A stretch of 64,000 nt of DNA, taken from contig CP084611.1 in NCBI GenBank assembly GCA_025917655.1, forward strand, positions 434,001 through 498,000. The letters are read 5' to 3'. The notes below the pieces were generated by a model. That model did no database searches. It saw only the letters and a list, made by a program, of their open reading frames with translations, and had not been told where the DNA came from. The position numbers were made by a program, and so were the translations under genes. Position 1 is the stretch's first letter. The number at the start of each line of letters is the position of its first letter. Shown here piece by piece: positions 33,968 to 47,383 of the stretch. The stretch is from Chlorella sorokiniana. Lineage: Eukaryota; Chlorophyta; Trebouxiophyceae; Chlorellales; Chlorellaceae.

Positions 33968-36900
33968 TCATGCGCCATCGGCGGCTGCCATGCAGCTGTG
34001 GAAGCCGTCGTTGAGCTCCTGCCGGTTCAGGTCTTTGCCTGCAGGAGGAAAGAATGGTGAGCATCAGGGCACATCCTCAGAACAGCAACAGCAGGAGGCC
34101 GGCCGGCACAGAAGCCCCACAAAGCGCAACCGTTGCAACTGTCATGAAGCGCCCGCCGCCGCAGCTGCTCAGACCCTCCATCAAGCAGCTTCGCAGCCTG
34201 AGCGCCGGCATGCAATGACACACCGATGAAGACAATGCGGTTGAAGCGCTTTGCGCCCGGCTGCCACGGCTTGCCCAGCCCCTCCGCGCTGCTGCCAAAC
34301 TGGAGCATCATGTGCACGCCGTGGAAGACAAACCTGGCGGCACACAAGCGGGAGGGGGAGGTGCAGCAGGGCCGGCGGCGTGGGCGAGGCAGGCAGGGGC
34401 CTGGACCGGGTAACCTGTCGCATTGGGACATGCCGGCAACTAAGTGGCTGCTCCAGCGGACGTCCCTCTCCCCTCCGGGTTTGTCAGTACCCCGCGCGCC
34501 CCCCCACACATACACCCCAACACACAGAGCGCCCTGCGCATGAAACAAAGAGTGTATATGGGTGTACAGCTTGCAACGCCTCACTTGTCGTTGCTGCCAG
34601 CAATGTGCAGGATGCCCTTTGAGCGGTAGATGTCGGCGCCCTTCTCCTGCAGCAGCCCGCTCAGCCACTCGTTCAGCTTGCGCATGTCCAGCGCGCCTGC
34701 AAAGAGGGCGTGGGGTGCGGGTGCATGGGTTGGAGCGCCAGGTTGCTGTGGAGGGGGATACCACTGTGAGCAAGTGCAGCTGCTGGTGTATATGGGAAGC
34801 AATGTTGGCCAGTAAAGGGTGAAGCAGGGCAGCGCGCGATCTCAGCCAGCCAGAAGTGCTGCAGCGGCCGGGACCTCGTCTCCAAACCCGCTCCAGCGCC
34901 CTCCCACCTTCGCACTCGATGCCCACGCTGGTCACCCGGGAGTCGTGCTGGTGCTTGTGCCCGTGGTGGCCGTGGTCTGTGTCCCCCGCAGCACACTCTG
35001 TGCAGTCGTCGTGCTTGTGATCGTGATCGTGATGGTGGTCGTGATCCTGAGGGTTGACGGTGTGTGTGTGTGTGTGTGTGTGGGGGGGGGGGGGGAGGGC
35101 CACGGGTGGTCACGGGGAACGTGCGCCAGGTACAGCGCGACAGGAGAAGGCTCAAGGCACAGCACCCGCGACTATTGCCGCCTGTCGCCCATCTTCAAGG
35201 GTGGCGCCTCCTGGCTGCTGTGCTGCATGCGGCCGCGCTGAGCTTCTGCCCATACATGGCCGCCCTGCCGCTTGTACGCATATGCGGTGCACTCCTCCAG
35301 GGCATACAAGGACGGCCAAGCACCAACAGGCAGCCCGAGCGCGCGCGTCCAGCTAAAAATCAGGAAGCAGCAGGTGTGGCTCACATGATCGCCAGCCGCG
35401 CACTGGCCGCAGTCCCCGTGCTCGTGGTCATGATGGTGTGCGTGGTGGTGATGCTCCTCCTCCACCTGTGACGGCACCGCCAGAAGCAGAAGCTTGACCC
35501 ACGCACCCAAGCCCTTGAGGATTGCAGCAGTTCATCAAGCACCACGCCACGGCCCAACCCCGCGCAGCTGCCCGAAGAGCTGCGCCGGGCCCACCGCCGT
35601 CCCGGCCGTTCAATTCCAGGGGCGCTGAGCAGGAGCAGCCAGCCCCACCTGCAGGAACTCCGGGTCCATCCCCAGAATCTTCTCCAGGTCAAACGACTGC
35701 AGGCCCAGGATGCGCTCCAGGTCCACCTGCGCCTGCTGGCACTCAATCACCTCGCTCGTGCGGTTGATGGCCTGCGGTTGGGGCGGGCCGAGGGCGGCCA
35801 GGGCAGGTGCGGCGCTTGAGTGGAGGGGGAAGAGGCGCTGGGTGGCACAGGACGGCTGCCTGCGATGTGGCCCGGCCGGAAGCCAGCTGCACGGACGTCT
35901 CAGGCTTCGCGGCTGCCTGACCGAGCACCTTGATGCGACGGGTGACCTCCTTCTTTTCCTCTTCCGTCACCAGGTCGATCTTGTTCAAAAGGATCTTGTC
36001 GGCAAAGGCCACCTGCAGGGGAACATTACAAGAAACCATGCATGAATAGAAACGACCCGCCCCTTTCAGCTCAGCAAGGCTGTCTTGCAGAGGCTCATGC
36101 GACCTGCTTCCCGCCGCTGCCCCTTGCCTGCTGGATCGACTCGTTGATCACTCCGTCAGGCTTTTCCTCATCCAAATGCAGCAGGATGTGCTTGGCGTCC
36201 ACCACTGGCAGGGAGGGAACCAGAAGGAGCGGGGGTGGAAGGATAAGAGGCAGTGGGCAAGAATGCTGCAAACTGAATTACAATCGATCTGCGCGCCGCC
36301 CTGCTGCAGACTGCAACACATAGCGGCGGAAGCAGGGTCGAGGCCACAGGGCACAAGGGGCGGGATTCCGGCCGCCAAGCTGGCGCGCCCAGCACACGCA
36401 GCCTGGGCACACTCCCCGCGGCGAGCTGCATACCACGGCCCGGGCTGTGGCCGCCCAGCGCAGCCCACCAGTCAGGATGGAGTCCAGGCGCAGCGACTGC
36501 TTCAGGTCTTCGTCAACAAAGAAGGTCTGGGCGACGGGGGCGGGGTCTGCCAGCCCGGTGGTCTGGAGCCGGGGAGGCACGGGCAGGGGTGGCAGGGGGC
36601 AGTGCATCATGTCATGTCATGCTGGGCATGCTGGGTGGGGCAGCAAGGCACTGCAGCCCGTGATGATGCAACTGCACCAGAGGCACCGCAGCGAAAGAAA
36701 AGTGCCAGCTAGGGTGTCCGTGCCTGAGCTGCCCACATGCGCGTGCACCAGCATGGGCAGCAGTGCGACAGAGTGCCAAGGGGCAGCACCCACCTCAATC
36801 ATGATGTGGTCAAACTTGTTCTTGCGCTTGAGCAGCTTGGTCAGGATGCGGATCAGATCGCCCCGCACAGTGCAGCAGATGCAGCCCTGCGGGGTAAATG

Positions 36901-37480
36901 CGCACAGGCCTAGTCGGGCGTGTGCGCTGGGTAACTCGGACCACGCAACAGCGCGATTGAGCTGCGCGCAGAGTGGCAGCCTACAGCCCAGCCACGGCCG
37001 TCGGTCGCTCACGTTGTTCATTTCAAAGATTTCCTCCTTGGTGTCGAGAACCAGAGCGTCGTCCACCCCAACCTGTATTTCAGGTTGCGCACGACAAACG
37101 ATGGTGCAGAGCCAGGAATGCACAGCCAGCTTGGGGGCTGTTCTCTGCACCACATGCCGGCAGTGCAGGTGCTAAGCATCACCTCGCCAAACTCGTTCTC
37201 GATGACCGCGATCTTCTTGCCGTGCTCCCCGTCAAAATTTGGTTGATCAGCGTTGTTTTACCTGCCAAAACGCCGCAAGTGGGACAGGACCTGTTTTGGG
37301 AAGCGCAGACACTGGCCAGCAGGCCCGGCGGGGAGCGGCAGCGGCGGAAGGCATGTCGCGGGCTTCCCGCTGCACACCCTGCCCGTCGCAAGGCGCACCT
37401 GCACCCAGAAAACCGGTCACCACCTGCAGGATGGGCCCAAAGACGTTGTTTACGACATAGCGAGGCAGTCCAGCAGACAT
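33968..37480 (-). CDS. ZNG1: ZNG1/CBWD zinc-regulated GTPase metalloprotein activator (COG0523)
   Basis: GTP-driven zinc chaperone of the CobW/COG0523 family; the ZNG1 branch delivers zinc to methionine aminopeptidase. Thirteen exons: 37399-37480, 37183-37261, 37013-37072, 36794-36886, 36469-36562, 36128-36204, 35922-36012, 35649-35771, 35385-35465, 34908-35046, 34585-34696, 34224-34333, 33968-34038; about 403 residues. P-loop VVTGFLGAGKTTLINQIL, VIENEFGE, metal motif GCICCTVRGDL, ETTGLADPAP, switch VVDAKH, G4 LLNKIDLV, then a His/Cys-rich loop, then the C-terminal domain (ALDMRKLNEWLSGLL; GILHIAG; FHGVHMML; FNRIVFIGKDLN). One G is missing near 37229. The intron at 36127 starts GCAAGG. The start could lie upstream if the AG at 37452 is a splice acceptor. 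Confidence 0.93.
35061..35082 (-). repeat. Intronic CA repeat at a 3' splice site
   Basis: (TG)11 on the plus strand, CA on the transcribed strand of the ZNG1 gene, preceded there by a C run. It ends about 14 nt before the acceptor AG at 35047. Confidence 0.95.
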
Positions 37481-37776
37481 CTCGGTGTTTAAGGGCGCGG
37501 GCAGACCTCACAACGTCATCAATTATCCTTACCGTCACAGGGACCTTCCCATCGCCCGCCATTCTGCCCAACAAGCAGAGCAAACTTTTGCACGGTCGCA
37601 GTTGCGGAGCAGGGACTGGGCTTGCGGTAGCGTTTCGACAGCGAATAAACAACGGGCAAAGGACAATGGACCGTTGTTTGACGCATGCCTCATGAAGTTC
37701 CTCAATGGCGACGGTGATATGGCGGCGGCCAACGCCCCAAGCCGGCATAACACGATGACAGCCTGAGTGCATCCCG

Positions 37777-39320
37777 TTACAGCAAGAGCAACATGTGAGT
37801 TTGCAGGGCGGCATCCACACATGGCAAGGCATTCAAGGAAAGGCTCCTGGGCCACCACCCCCTGGCCGCCCTCATAGCCGCAGCCGTCACCGCCTTCATG
37901 TCTGCCTCGTTGATGATGTAATCGGGGCCATGCCGCTCGTACAGCTGGGCCATCCCGGCCCTGCAGCAGCAGAAAGAGTTAGCACGTGCAACTGTCGGCC
38001 CCGACATGGCAAGGGCACGGCAGACACAGGAAAGGTAAACGGCCAGACCCGGTCGGCCGGGTCGACCACTTCTGACCGGCAGAACCCCCAGTAAAACTTG
38101 CTCACGCGACGCGCTCGGAGAAGCTGCGGAAGCCGGCCGCAATGAACCGCTGCTGCTCCTGGGGAGTGCCGACAGCGCCTCCGCTGCATCCTCATCCAGT
38201 GTGCGGCCGCGACGCCTGCAAGCACACAGACGAGGCAAGCAGGGCTGCAATCATGTGTACTATTCCCAAGGCGGGGGCAGCAGTGTAGCAACTGCAATCA
38301 TGGGACCTGCAAAGCTCAACGCTGCATCACGCACCGCTCAGATGCCTTGATTGCTGCGGCAATGTCTATCAGGGAGTGGACCCCTCCCTCGCAGGCAGCC
38401 TCAGCTTCCCCCTCGTCATGCTCAAGCGGCGGCTCCCAGCTATCCCCCGCCCGCCGCCATGCCAGCTCATCGTCGTCTCCCAGGTCGTACAGCACGTCTG
38501 CATTTCAATGCAGACAGACACTCATGGCTGTTGACATGGAAGGCTTGCAGAGGACGCGTGGCCAAGCAACCGGCCAGCACAACCTAGCAGGAGCTGCAGC
38601 CAGGCTCCCCACAGGCAAGCAGCTCACGCTCTTCCAAGAAGGTTACTCTGCAGCATTCCTGCTCGAAAAAGCCATTGCCGGCATCGGCATCATACCTGGG
38701 AACAATTGCAAAGTAGTGGCACGGATCAGGCATGACAGCGGCAGAGATGCTTACATGCGACGGCTTTAGCCACGGCAGCAAGCACCCACTTGATCTGGTA
38801 TACTTGGCGCCCCTCGCCATCACTTTCTCCTTCTAATCTTTTATCCAACACAGCTCCCCACCACTGCACGCAATCGGGCAATAGGGCGTGCCAACAGCTG
38901 TGCACACCGGTGCGGCAGGCAGGCGGCGGCAGCCAGCGGGCACTCCCCCTCGGCAGCAGCCGTGGCCTAAAGTGCAGCAGCGCTTGCTGGGAATATTTAA
39001 ACCCTCCACTTCTCTCCCCACCGCTCATCAAGCTGCTACAAGAGTGTGGCTCGATGAGTTGGTCTTGCCTTGGTGTAAGCCTCCCCGTCGTCCTCCTGCA
39101 GCTGCCACAGAACTTCAACGCGATTCCCAAGCTGTAGGTTTAACTGTGTGCGAGGAAGGTCCGGCTCTGGGGCCTGCGACAGCTCTTGCTGTAAGCCGCC
39201 CCAGGGAAGCACCGCTGCTTCGTGTTGTCGCTGGTGGTTGTTGGTGTGCATACTCAATGCTGGATGGGAGTGGAGATGCCGCCAGTTCATTTTCAGCAGT
39301 GCACTGCAGTGGCGGCGCAT
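37777..39320 (-). CDS. Hypothetical protein with Tudor/agenet-like N-terminal domain
   Basis: No exact family recognised. Exons: 39069-39320, 38786-38863, 38613-38695, 38335-38497, 38106-38215, and a last exon from 37960. The first two exons join to NLQLGNRVEVLWQLQEDDGE...YTKWWGAVLDKRLEG...RQVYQIKW, with the G-x-R-V-E-V-x-W and W-x-x-A-V pattern of agenet/Tudor chromatin-reading folds. Then come CCRVTFLEERELL, an acidic stretch (YDLGDDDELAWRRAGDSWE), HSLIDIAAAIKASER, QEQQRFIAAGFRSFSERV and LYERHGPDYIINEADMKAV. The donor at 39068 is GCAAGA. The exon 2/3 phase does not match, and one base is missing near 38170. The last exon either stops at 37777 or splices again at 37858. It may bind methylated residues or nucleic acid; this is inference. 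Confidence 0.65.
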
Positions 39321-39378
39321 GAGTGGCGGTCGGCATGGAAGCGGGACAGACTCCTACCCCAGCAAGAACAGCTGGCGC

Positions 39379-39385
39379 TATATAA
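39379..39385 (+). promoter_or_regulatory. Candidate TATA box of the bHLH-ACT gene
   Basis: TATATAA, 228 nt upstream of the start codon in the 292-nt gap between two divergent genes. It is the clearest TATA motif noticed in the window's intergenic DNA. Confidence 0.45.
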
Positions 39386-39612
39386 TTGTTGTAAACTGTA
39401 CCACAGTGGGGTTTGATCACCCTGAACAATCTGTTTGCTTCATGCATGGCCCCTTGGGAACCTAGCCGGCTGAGCCCACGGCACCTGCCACTCTGGCACA
39501 CCCATGGCGGGCTGAACCCTGAATTGTTCTGCAGATCGAACGTTGATGCCTTGATCCATCCTTTGTGTGCGTCCCCCGCTTGGGAAGTGCCTCCGGGCTC
39601 GGGCGGCTACTG

Positions 39613-42154
39613 ATGGAGAGCAAGCCTCCGCAACTGGGTGCGTGGCAGCTCCGGTCCCAACAGATGCGGATTTTACGTCTCTCACGCACCCTGTGCACCT
39701 GCAGCTGCGGGACCAGGGGTGGCCCCACCCGTGCCGCCCCATACCCCTGCTCTCTCCTGTCGCAGGCGGCCTGGGCAGCCCCCGCACCTACACCTACACC
39801 GATGCCGAGCTGCAGTCACTGCTAACATGCGTGCTGGACGAGGGGCACGCGGGCCTGGAGGGGCTGGTCCCCATGGGCGGCGGCGGGCTGCAGGGCAGTC
39901 ACTCCTTGCAGTTTCTACCCCACCTGCCCATACCCAGCGGCGCAGGCGCCGCCGACCACGAACCCGCAGTGTTCATTCCCACCGACTTATCCGGAGCGCA
40001 GCCCATGGATGGCGACGCGCAGTTACAGCCACCGCTGCTGCCGCCGCTGAGGGTGGAGCGCGGCCACCACTACTTTGGGGAAGGCCCTCAGGCTAGCGCC
40101 TTCAGCTTGGTTGGCTTAGGCCCGGGCATGCAGCAGCAGCAGCAGCAGCGCAGCGCGACCTTGCGCAGCGGCGTGCAGCGGCCACCGCCCCGGGCGGCCG
40201 CCGTGGCGGCACGGGCGTCATCCATGCCGGCCAGCAGTGCAGCCGCTGCTGCCAAGCAGCCGCACAGCATCGTGGAGAAGCAGCGGCGTGACCGTATCAA
40301 CCACCTGATAGACGAGGTGCGGAGCTGAGTGGTACCTCCTGCAAGCTCAGGCTGCCGGCAAACTTTCCAACTGGAACGCTACAGTGGCAGCTTGTTGAGC
40401 CCTGGTGCCCACCCCACCCACGTTTTTCACTCGTTTCCCCCCCACACACTTTTGTTAGCTGCGAGAACTGGTGCCGCCCCAGAGCGGCGACCTCGTCTCG
40501 GCAGCGGGGCAGGATGCGCTGGCGATGGCTGGCGATGCTCGGCGGCCCAAGCACGTCGTGCTGTCGGACGCCATTCGCCTGATCAAGGATCTGCAGCTGC
40601 AGCTGGCGGAGATGCAGCTGTCGCCACACTCGGACAGCGGCAGGTGCGGCATTGGCTTGTGCGTTTCATGATAAAGCCGTTTGGGGGTTTGGCTGATCGG
40701 CTCATGAGGCTCATGAGTGGGTTGGTGGGGTTTGGGGTGGGGGCATCCCCTTCGGGAAGGTGCAGCTGCCGCTGTGATGGGTGCCTGGCTTGGGACGAAC
40801 ACCGGCTCAGCAGGTTCGCCCCTGTTCGCCCATGTGCCCCAGCAGTGCCCAGGCGCTGCCAGGCAGCCCCTGATTTGTTGGCTGGCGCTGCAACGCTTGC
40901 CCACCTCGCTGGCCCCTGCCCTTCAGGCATTGGCAGCAGCAGCAGCAGCAGGCGGCGCTGTCACCGGAGGGGCTGGCCCAGCTGCAGCCCTCGCCCTGGC
41001 CAACGTCCGAGGGCCTGCAGTCGTATGGACCGCCGCCATCGGCAGCGTTTGGGCAGCAGGCACCCCTGCAGCTGGCGCAGCAGCTGGCGCGCCTGTCGCC
41101 GCAGGGGCGGCTGCAGGGGCTGTCGTCCACATCGCTGGCGCGCCTGTCGCCGCAGGGGCAGCTGCAGAGGCTGTCGTCGTCGCCGCTGGCGCCGCCGGCG
41201 CTTGCCCGGCCCTCACCCCCATGCCCCTGGCCGAGCCACACCCCACAGCCGCAACGCATCACAACAACGCCGTCCCGCAGCTGGTGGCCGCCGCCTCCGA
41301 CCAGCAGACCCGCTCCGGCTCGGCCCAGGCCTCGGGCTCTCGCCTGAGCGGCGAGGGGCCGCACCCGGAGCTGCCGCTGGCACCCGACGACGACGACGCG
41401 TCGGAGGCGGGGGTGGTGGTGGAGTGCGAGGAGGGCGCCATCAGATACGTCAAGGTGCTTTTACCTGCCCTCGTGCCGCCCCCATGTCTGTATGTTTATT
41501 GGGGGAAGACTATAGCGGTTGCATGTGAACGGGAGTTTGGGAGGCAAGACTGCACCACCCCCAAGCACGACCGTTTCACCCAACCACGCGCACACACACA
41601 CACATAGACACCAATCCCTCCCCCTGCGCACATCACATCCCCGCCGTCCCCACCCCGCCCCCAGGTCACCTGCCCCGACCGCCACGGCCTGCTGTCCGAC
41701 GTGGTGCGGGCGCTGCGGGAGCTGCCGCTGGAGATCACGACCGCCGCCATCACGACGCGGCGGGACCACGTGGTGTACGATGTGTTCCAGGTGGGGACGG
41801 TACAGCAATGTACAAGGCAGTACAGGAAGCAAGGGATGGTGTCCCTGGCGTCCCGGCCCATGCACGTCCTGCACAGGGCGGGGCGGTTGCGCGTGCCCGC
41901 TGCTGCCTCTGGTGGTGGTGGTTGAGCCGCCAGGCTGAGCCGCCGCTGGTGTTGGGAGCACTTGCACACACCATCACCTGGACGCCACTGCCACCATCGC
42001 GCACCCGGGGCTGCAGGTTGAGGTGCAGAATGAGTGCCTGACGCCTGACGAGCTGCGTGCGGCGGTTGAGGCGGCGCTGCGCATCCCGGCCGACAAGAAG
42101 AAGCGCAAGCAGGACTGCCAGGAGGCGCTCGGCAGCCAGCTGCTGCTTGGCTAG
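39613..42154 (+). CDS. bHLH transcription factor with C-terminal ACT domain
   Basis: Exons: 39613-39637 (25 nt, MESKPPQLG), 39766-40316, 40459-40643, 40927-41454, 41665-41790, 42017-42154, about 517 residues. The bHLH basic region KQPHSIVEKQRRDRINHLI keeps the His-Glu-Arg E-box contacts; helix 2 is RRPKHVVLSDAIRLIKDL. A Gln-rich, Ser/Pro/Leu-rich middle follows, with two 17-residue tandem copies of a unit containing LARLSPQG. The C-terminus is an ACT domain (VTCPDRHGLLSDVVRALREL; AITTRRDHVVYDVFQVEVQ; ELRAAVEAAL), which mediates dimerisation or small-ligand control in plant bHLH-ACT factors. Expected nuclear. One base is missing near 41220, where the Q-rich frame must join the frame leading to the ACT domain. 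TGTAA lies at 42705-42709. Confidence 0.9.
41084..41179 (+). repeat. 51-nt coding tandem repeat, two copies
   Basis: Copies at 41084-41128 and 41135-41179 (period 51 nt, 17 codons) encode LARLSPQGRLQGLSS and LARLSPQGQLQRLSS in the bHLH-ACT linker. Confidence 0.9.
41591..41604 (+). repeat. Short intronic CA repeat
   Basis: CA on the sense strand, about 60 nt before the acceptor at 41664 of the bHLH-ACT gene. Confidence 0.85.
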
Positions 42155-43139
42155 CCGCACGGGGCCTGTGTCCTTGAAACCGCCACCTGCTTGATGCCCT
42201 GCTGGGATGGCCCACCGTCTCGGCGGGCCGCTGTGGCCGTGAACCCTCGCAGGAGGCCTCCTCCCCATTGATCACCTCTGCTGCTTCTTGTTCGAACCCC
42301 CGCCCCGTTCCCCGCGCTTGAGCGTGTTTTGCGCGCACTGTCCTTCCTAAAGGTCTCTTTCCAAACAGGTATTTTCCGGCCTTCCTGGGTGCCGTCGATC
42401 TATTGCTTTCTCCAAATCTACGGCGTGCAGACCGCTGTGTTTTTGGCAACGTGTTTTTCCCTGTGCAACAACGAATGATGCAGCCAGCCTTTGCGCTGCT
42501 GTCCATGTGTGTCCTGCTGCGGGCTGCCCCGCCCCCCCCCCAAAAAACAACGCCTTGTCACTGCTGCATTCTGTGCTGCGCTTGCTTATTGCTGCAACAC
42601 ATACAACCGTCCCGGTACCGCCTTTCACTAGTGCCCCTTGATGCACTGTCTATCTGTGGAACAGGCCATAATGCCTTTGCATTCAAATCCTGTACATTCA
42701 ACCTTGTAAGCATGGTTTGCCCGAGGACTGTGCAGAGCTGGCAGGGCCTTGAGCAGCGACACGCTGCGACATGCCACGCTGCGCTGCCGGGCTGTGTGTC
42801 GCCGGTTTATGGCTCTCTATTATCGCATGCATGTTGAGAAAAACTGCAGGGAATCTTTTTACAGAACAATGAAGGTCAACAGCAGGTTGGCTCGCTTGCT
42901 TAGAAGTGCAACTTGTGCAAGTCACAGACTGGTGCAATAAAACTCGGGTCTTGTGCGATGAGTATCCCCATCGAGGCGGTTTTAGAGGTTCTGAAGAAGC
43001 TATCGCACGACTTTCGTGGTGGGTAAACCGAAACTGCGTGCTGACAATCGGCAGGGGCCTTGATTGAACACAATCGCCCGCTGTGATCAAAACTGACAAC
43101 AACGGCCACGTGCTCCAGGCGCCCAGGGCTTCGACAGGC
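42155..43139. other. 3' UTR of bHLH-ACT gene and promoter of JMJD7
   Basis: 985 nt without a supported gene. It includes a C/A homopolymer stretch near 42529-42547, a candidate poly(A) signal TGTAA at 42705-42709, and an AT-richer part around 42830-43080 that is the likely JMJD7 promoter and 5' UTR. Confidence 0.5.
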
Positions 43140-45339
<2,200 letters not shown>

Positions 45340-45936
45340 GGCGTGACTGCCGCCGCCTGCGATGTAGCGCCGCCGGATCGCGAGCTGCGCCAGCCGCGAC
45401 CGGGGGAGACATTCATTGGGCATGGATCCAGGGCAGAGCGCCTCCTGTTGTGAGTGGGATCGCAGCGTCGGTGCCTCATGCGCTGCCTCCCTGTCAGCGA
45501 AGACCACGGCAATCCCCTTGCCATGCATTGCGTCTCAATCAGCGCCACCCTTCCGGTATGCTGTGGTCATCGCAGCGTGCTCCTCCTATTATGTTCACTG
45601 CCTGCTGCTGAGGCTTACATGCCCTCCATTTGAGGAGTTTTACAGGCCAGGGTTTTAAGGTACACCAGCTGCATGCACAGGAGCAGGCTCCCCACAATAT
45701 CATGGCACAGGTGGGAGAGGGGAAAAGGGCTCTCAGGAAATGCGCGAGAGACGCTTCGGACAACATTGAAATGAAAATTGGGGATCTTGCCAACGATGTA
45801 GACCGCTTCAGCAAAAATCAAAGTGTAGAGGTGGGAAGGAGGAAGAGCGAGCAATCGAGAGGAACAGAAGGGCTTTGACCCAGCTCTACAAGAGGCCAGA
45901 GGTGGCGCTGGCCCCGCGGCGTCGCAGCCTCGGCCC
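45340..45936. other. Convergent 3' regions of JMJD7 and the disordered-protein gene
   Basis: No supported gene in about 600 nt between convergent stops. The right part (45590-45880) is AT-richer. Confidence 0.45.
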
Positions 45937-47231
45937 TCACAGCCCTACAAAGCGCTTCACAAAGCCCACAAGGCTGTGCACGTGCCCACCGTAGCCCTCC
46001 CGCTGCGCCGACGGCGGCGCGGCAGCGCCTGCGCGCCCGCCTGCTCCGCCCCAGCTTCGCCGCCAGCTCCGCAGCGTGACCCGCTGGCCCCCGATTCGTT
46101 GCGGCCGCCTTGCTCGCTGGGCCGTTGTTGCTGCTCCAGCTGCTGCTTTGGCTTGCACGGCTGCGGCTGCTGTTGAAGCGCAGCTTGGCAGCCGTGGCCA
46201 GGCGAGCCCTCCGGCTGCTGGTCAGCGACGAAGACAGCGGGCTCTGGGCCAGCAGCCGGCAGCTGCCGGTCCTGCGCTTGCACCGCCGCCTCTGCCGGCG
46301 CTGCCTGTGGCGCAACCAGGCATGGCTCAGCCTGCAGCTGAGCAGGCGCCGCGGGGTTCCCGACCCGCGCTCCGCTGCTGGGATGTCCGCTGCCGCTTGG
46401 CGGCCCGCGCATCGCCCGAGCCCGTGCTGGCCCGCCTCGCGCGCTGGCGCAGCGGCGCCCCGAGCCAACCACCGCACGGTCACGCCCCTCCACGCCGGCG
46501 GCCTGCTGCCGCCGCGGCTTCTCCACGCTCGCGGCGCGGCCAGCGGAGCGGCTGGCTGCCCGCTGCCTGCGTCTCTGGCCAGGGGCCACCTGCGCCCGGG
46601 TGCTGCCATCTGAGTCGCTCTCTGTTTTGGCGCGGCCGGCAGCGGCGCACACGGCCATGCCGGACTGGATGCTGCCCTGTGGGGCCCCCAGCGCCTGCTG
46701 CACCTGCTGCTGGCTGGGCGACAGCGCAGCCGGCAGCTGCGCCTGCCCCAGCGCCGCGTGCTGTTCCTGCTGTTGGTGCTGCTGCTCCTGCCGCACGTTA
46801 CGCTGCCCTGCGGCTGCATGGCGACCTCGGCGGCCGCCACCACGCCCGCCGGTCGTGCCGCACACCACCGCCGGCGGCGCGTCAAACCGCTGCTTGCTGA
46901 TGGCCTCCATGCCTGCAGGGGCAGTAGCCGACGCACAACACGGAGAAGCAGCGTCGCCCAGCATCTCAATGTGAACCCACAGCAGTGACAAGGCTAGGGA
47001 GGCACGGCGGGTTGTGCCCAGCGAATCGCTCCGGCCAGAGGCAGCTGTGCAGGCAGAGGGCGGCGCACCCGTCGATGCGGTGGCCTCCATCACCACCGCT
47101 GCCTGGGTTGTGACGGTGTCGTCCTTGCCCGCCTTGCCGGGTGCTGCAGCGGGACGTGGCACCCCAATGGCGCGGAAGCTGCAGATGGGTGGAGAGGAGG
47201 GGTGCCGGCGCGGGGCGCGGGGGGGGTCCAT
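45937..47231 (-). CDS. Hypothetical low-complexity (disordered) protein
   Basis: A single open frame of more than 420 codons from Met at 47231, rich in Gln, Ala, Gly, Arg and Pro. It has Gln clusters (QEQQHQQQEQ; SPSQQQVQQALG) and a patch that looks like a phosphorylated disordered region (KTESDSDGSTRA). No domain recognised. Near 46030-46080 the frame seems to shift by one to reach a more convincing end (REGYGGHVHSLVGFVKRFVGL), a short amphipathic tail, with stop at 45937; without the shift it stops at 45957. High GC favours long chance frames, and an opposite-strand frame at 46076-46900 exists, so this call is moderate. No introns were identified. Confidence 0.45.
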
Positions 47232-47383
47232 GAGGATGCATGCTCTTCAATCACCTGGAGCCCTTTAAACTTTAAAACTAAAACTATGAGTGTGTAGTTT
47301 TTTTAGAGCCCTTAAAGAAACGACCGCCTTGCAGGCTGGCATGCGCGTGCAGGCAGACTGCTGGCATGATGCGCAGCGCGCTC

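Noticed and set aside
34027-35103. Minus-strand open frame of 358 codons
   Set aside because: It covers introns and out-of-frame parts of ZNG1 exons; spliced exons give the conserved CobW C-terminal domain instead.
40329-41528. Plus-strand open frame of 399 codons
   Set aside because: Out of frame with the bHLH and ACT domains; an Arg-rich shadow of the Q-rich exon.
46076-46900. Plus-strand open frame of 274 codons opposite the disordered gene
   Set aside because: Composition is Pro/Ala/Arg noise with no motif. The minus frame is longer and has a more protein-like end, though confidence is only moderate.
47232-47383. AT-rich segment with A/T-run inverted repeats near 47263-47320
   Set aside because: It could be a terminator-like hairpin, but in a nuclear eukaryotic context it is more simply the gap between two minus-strand genes.
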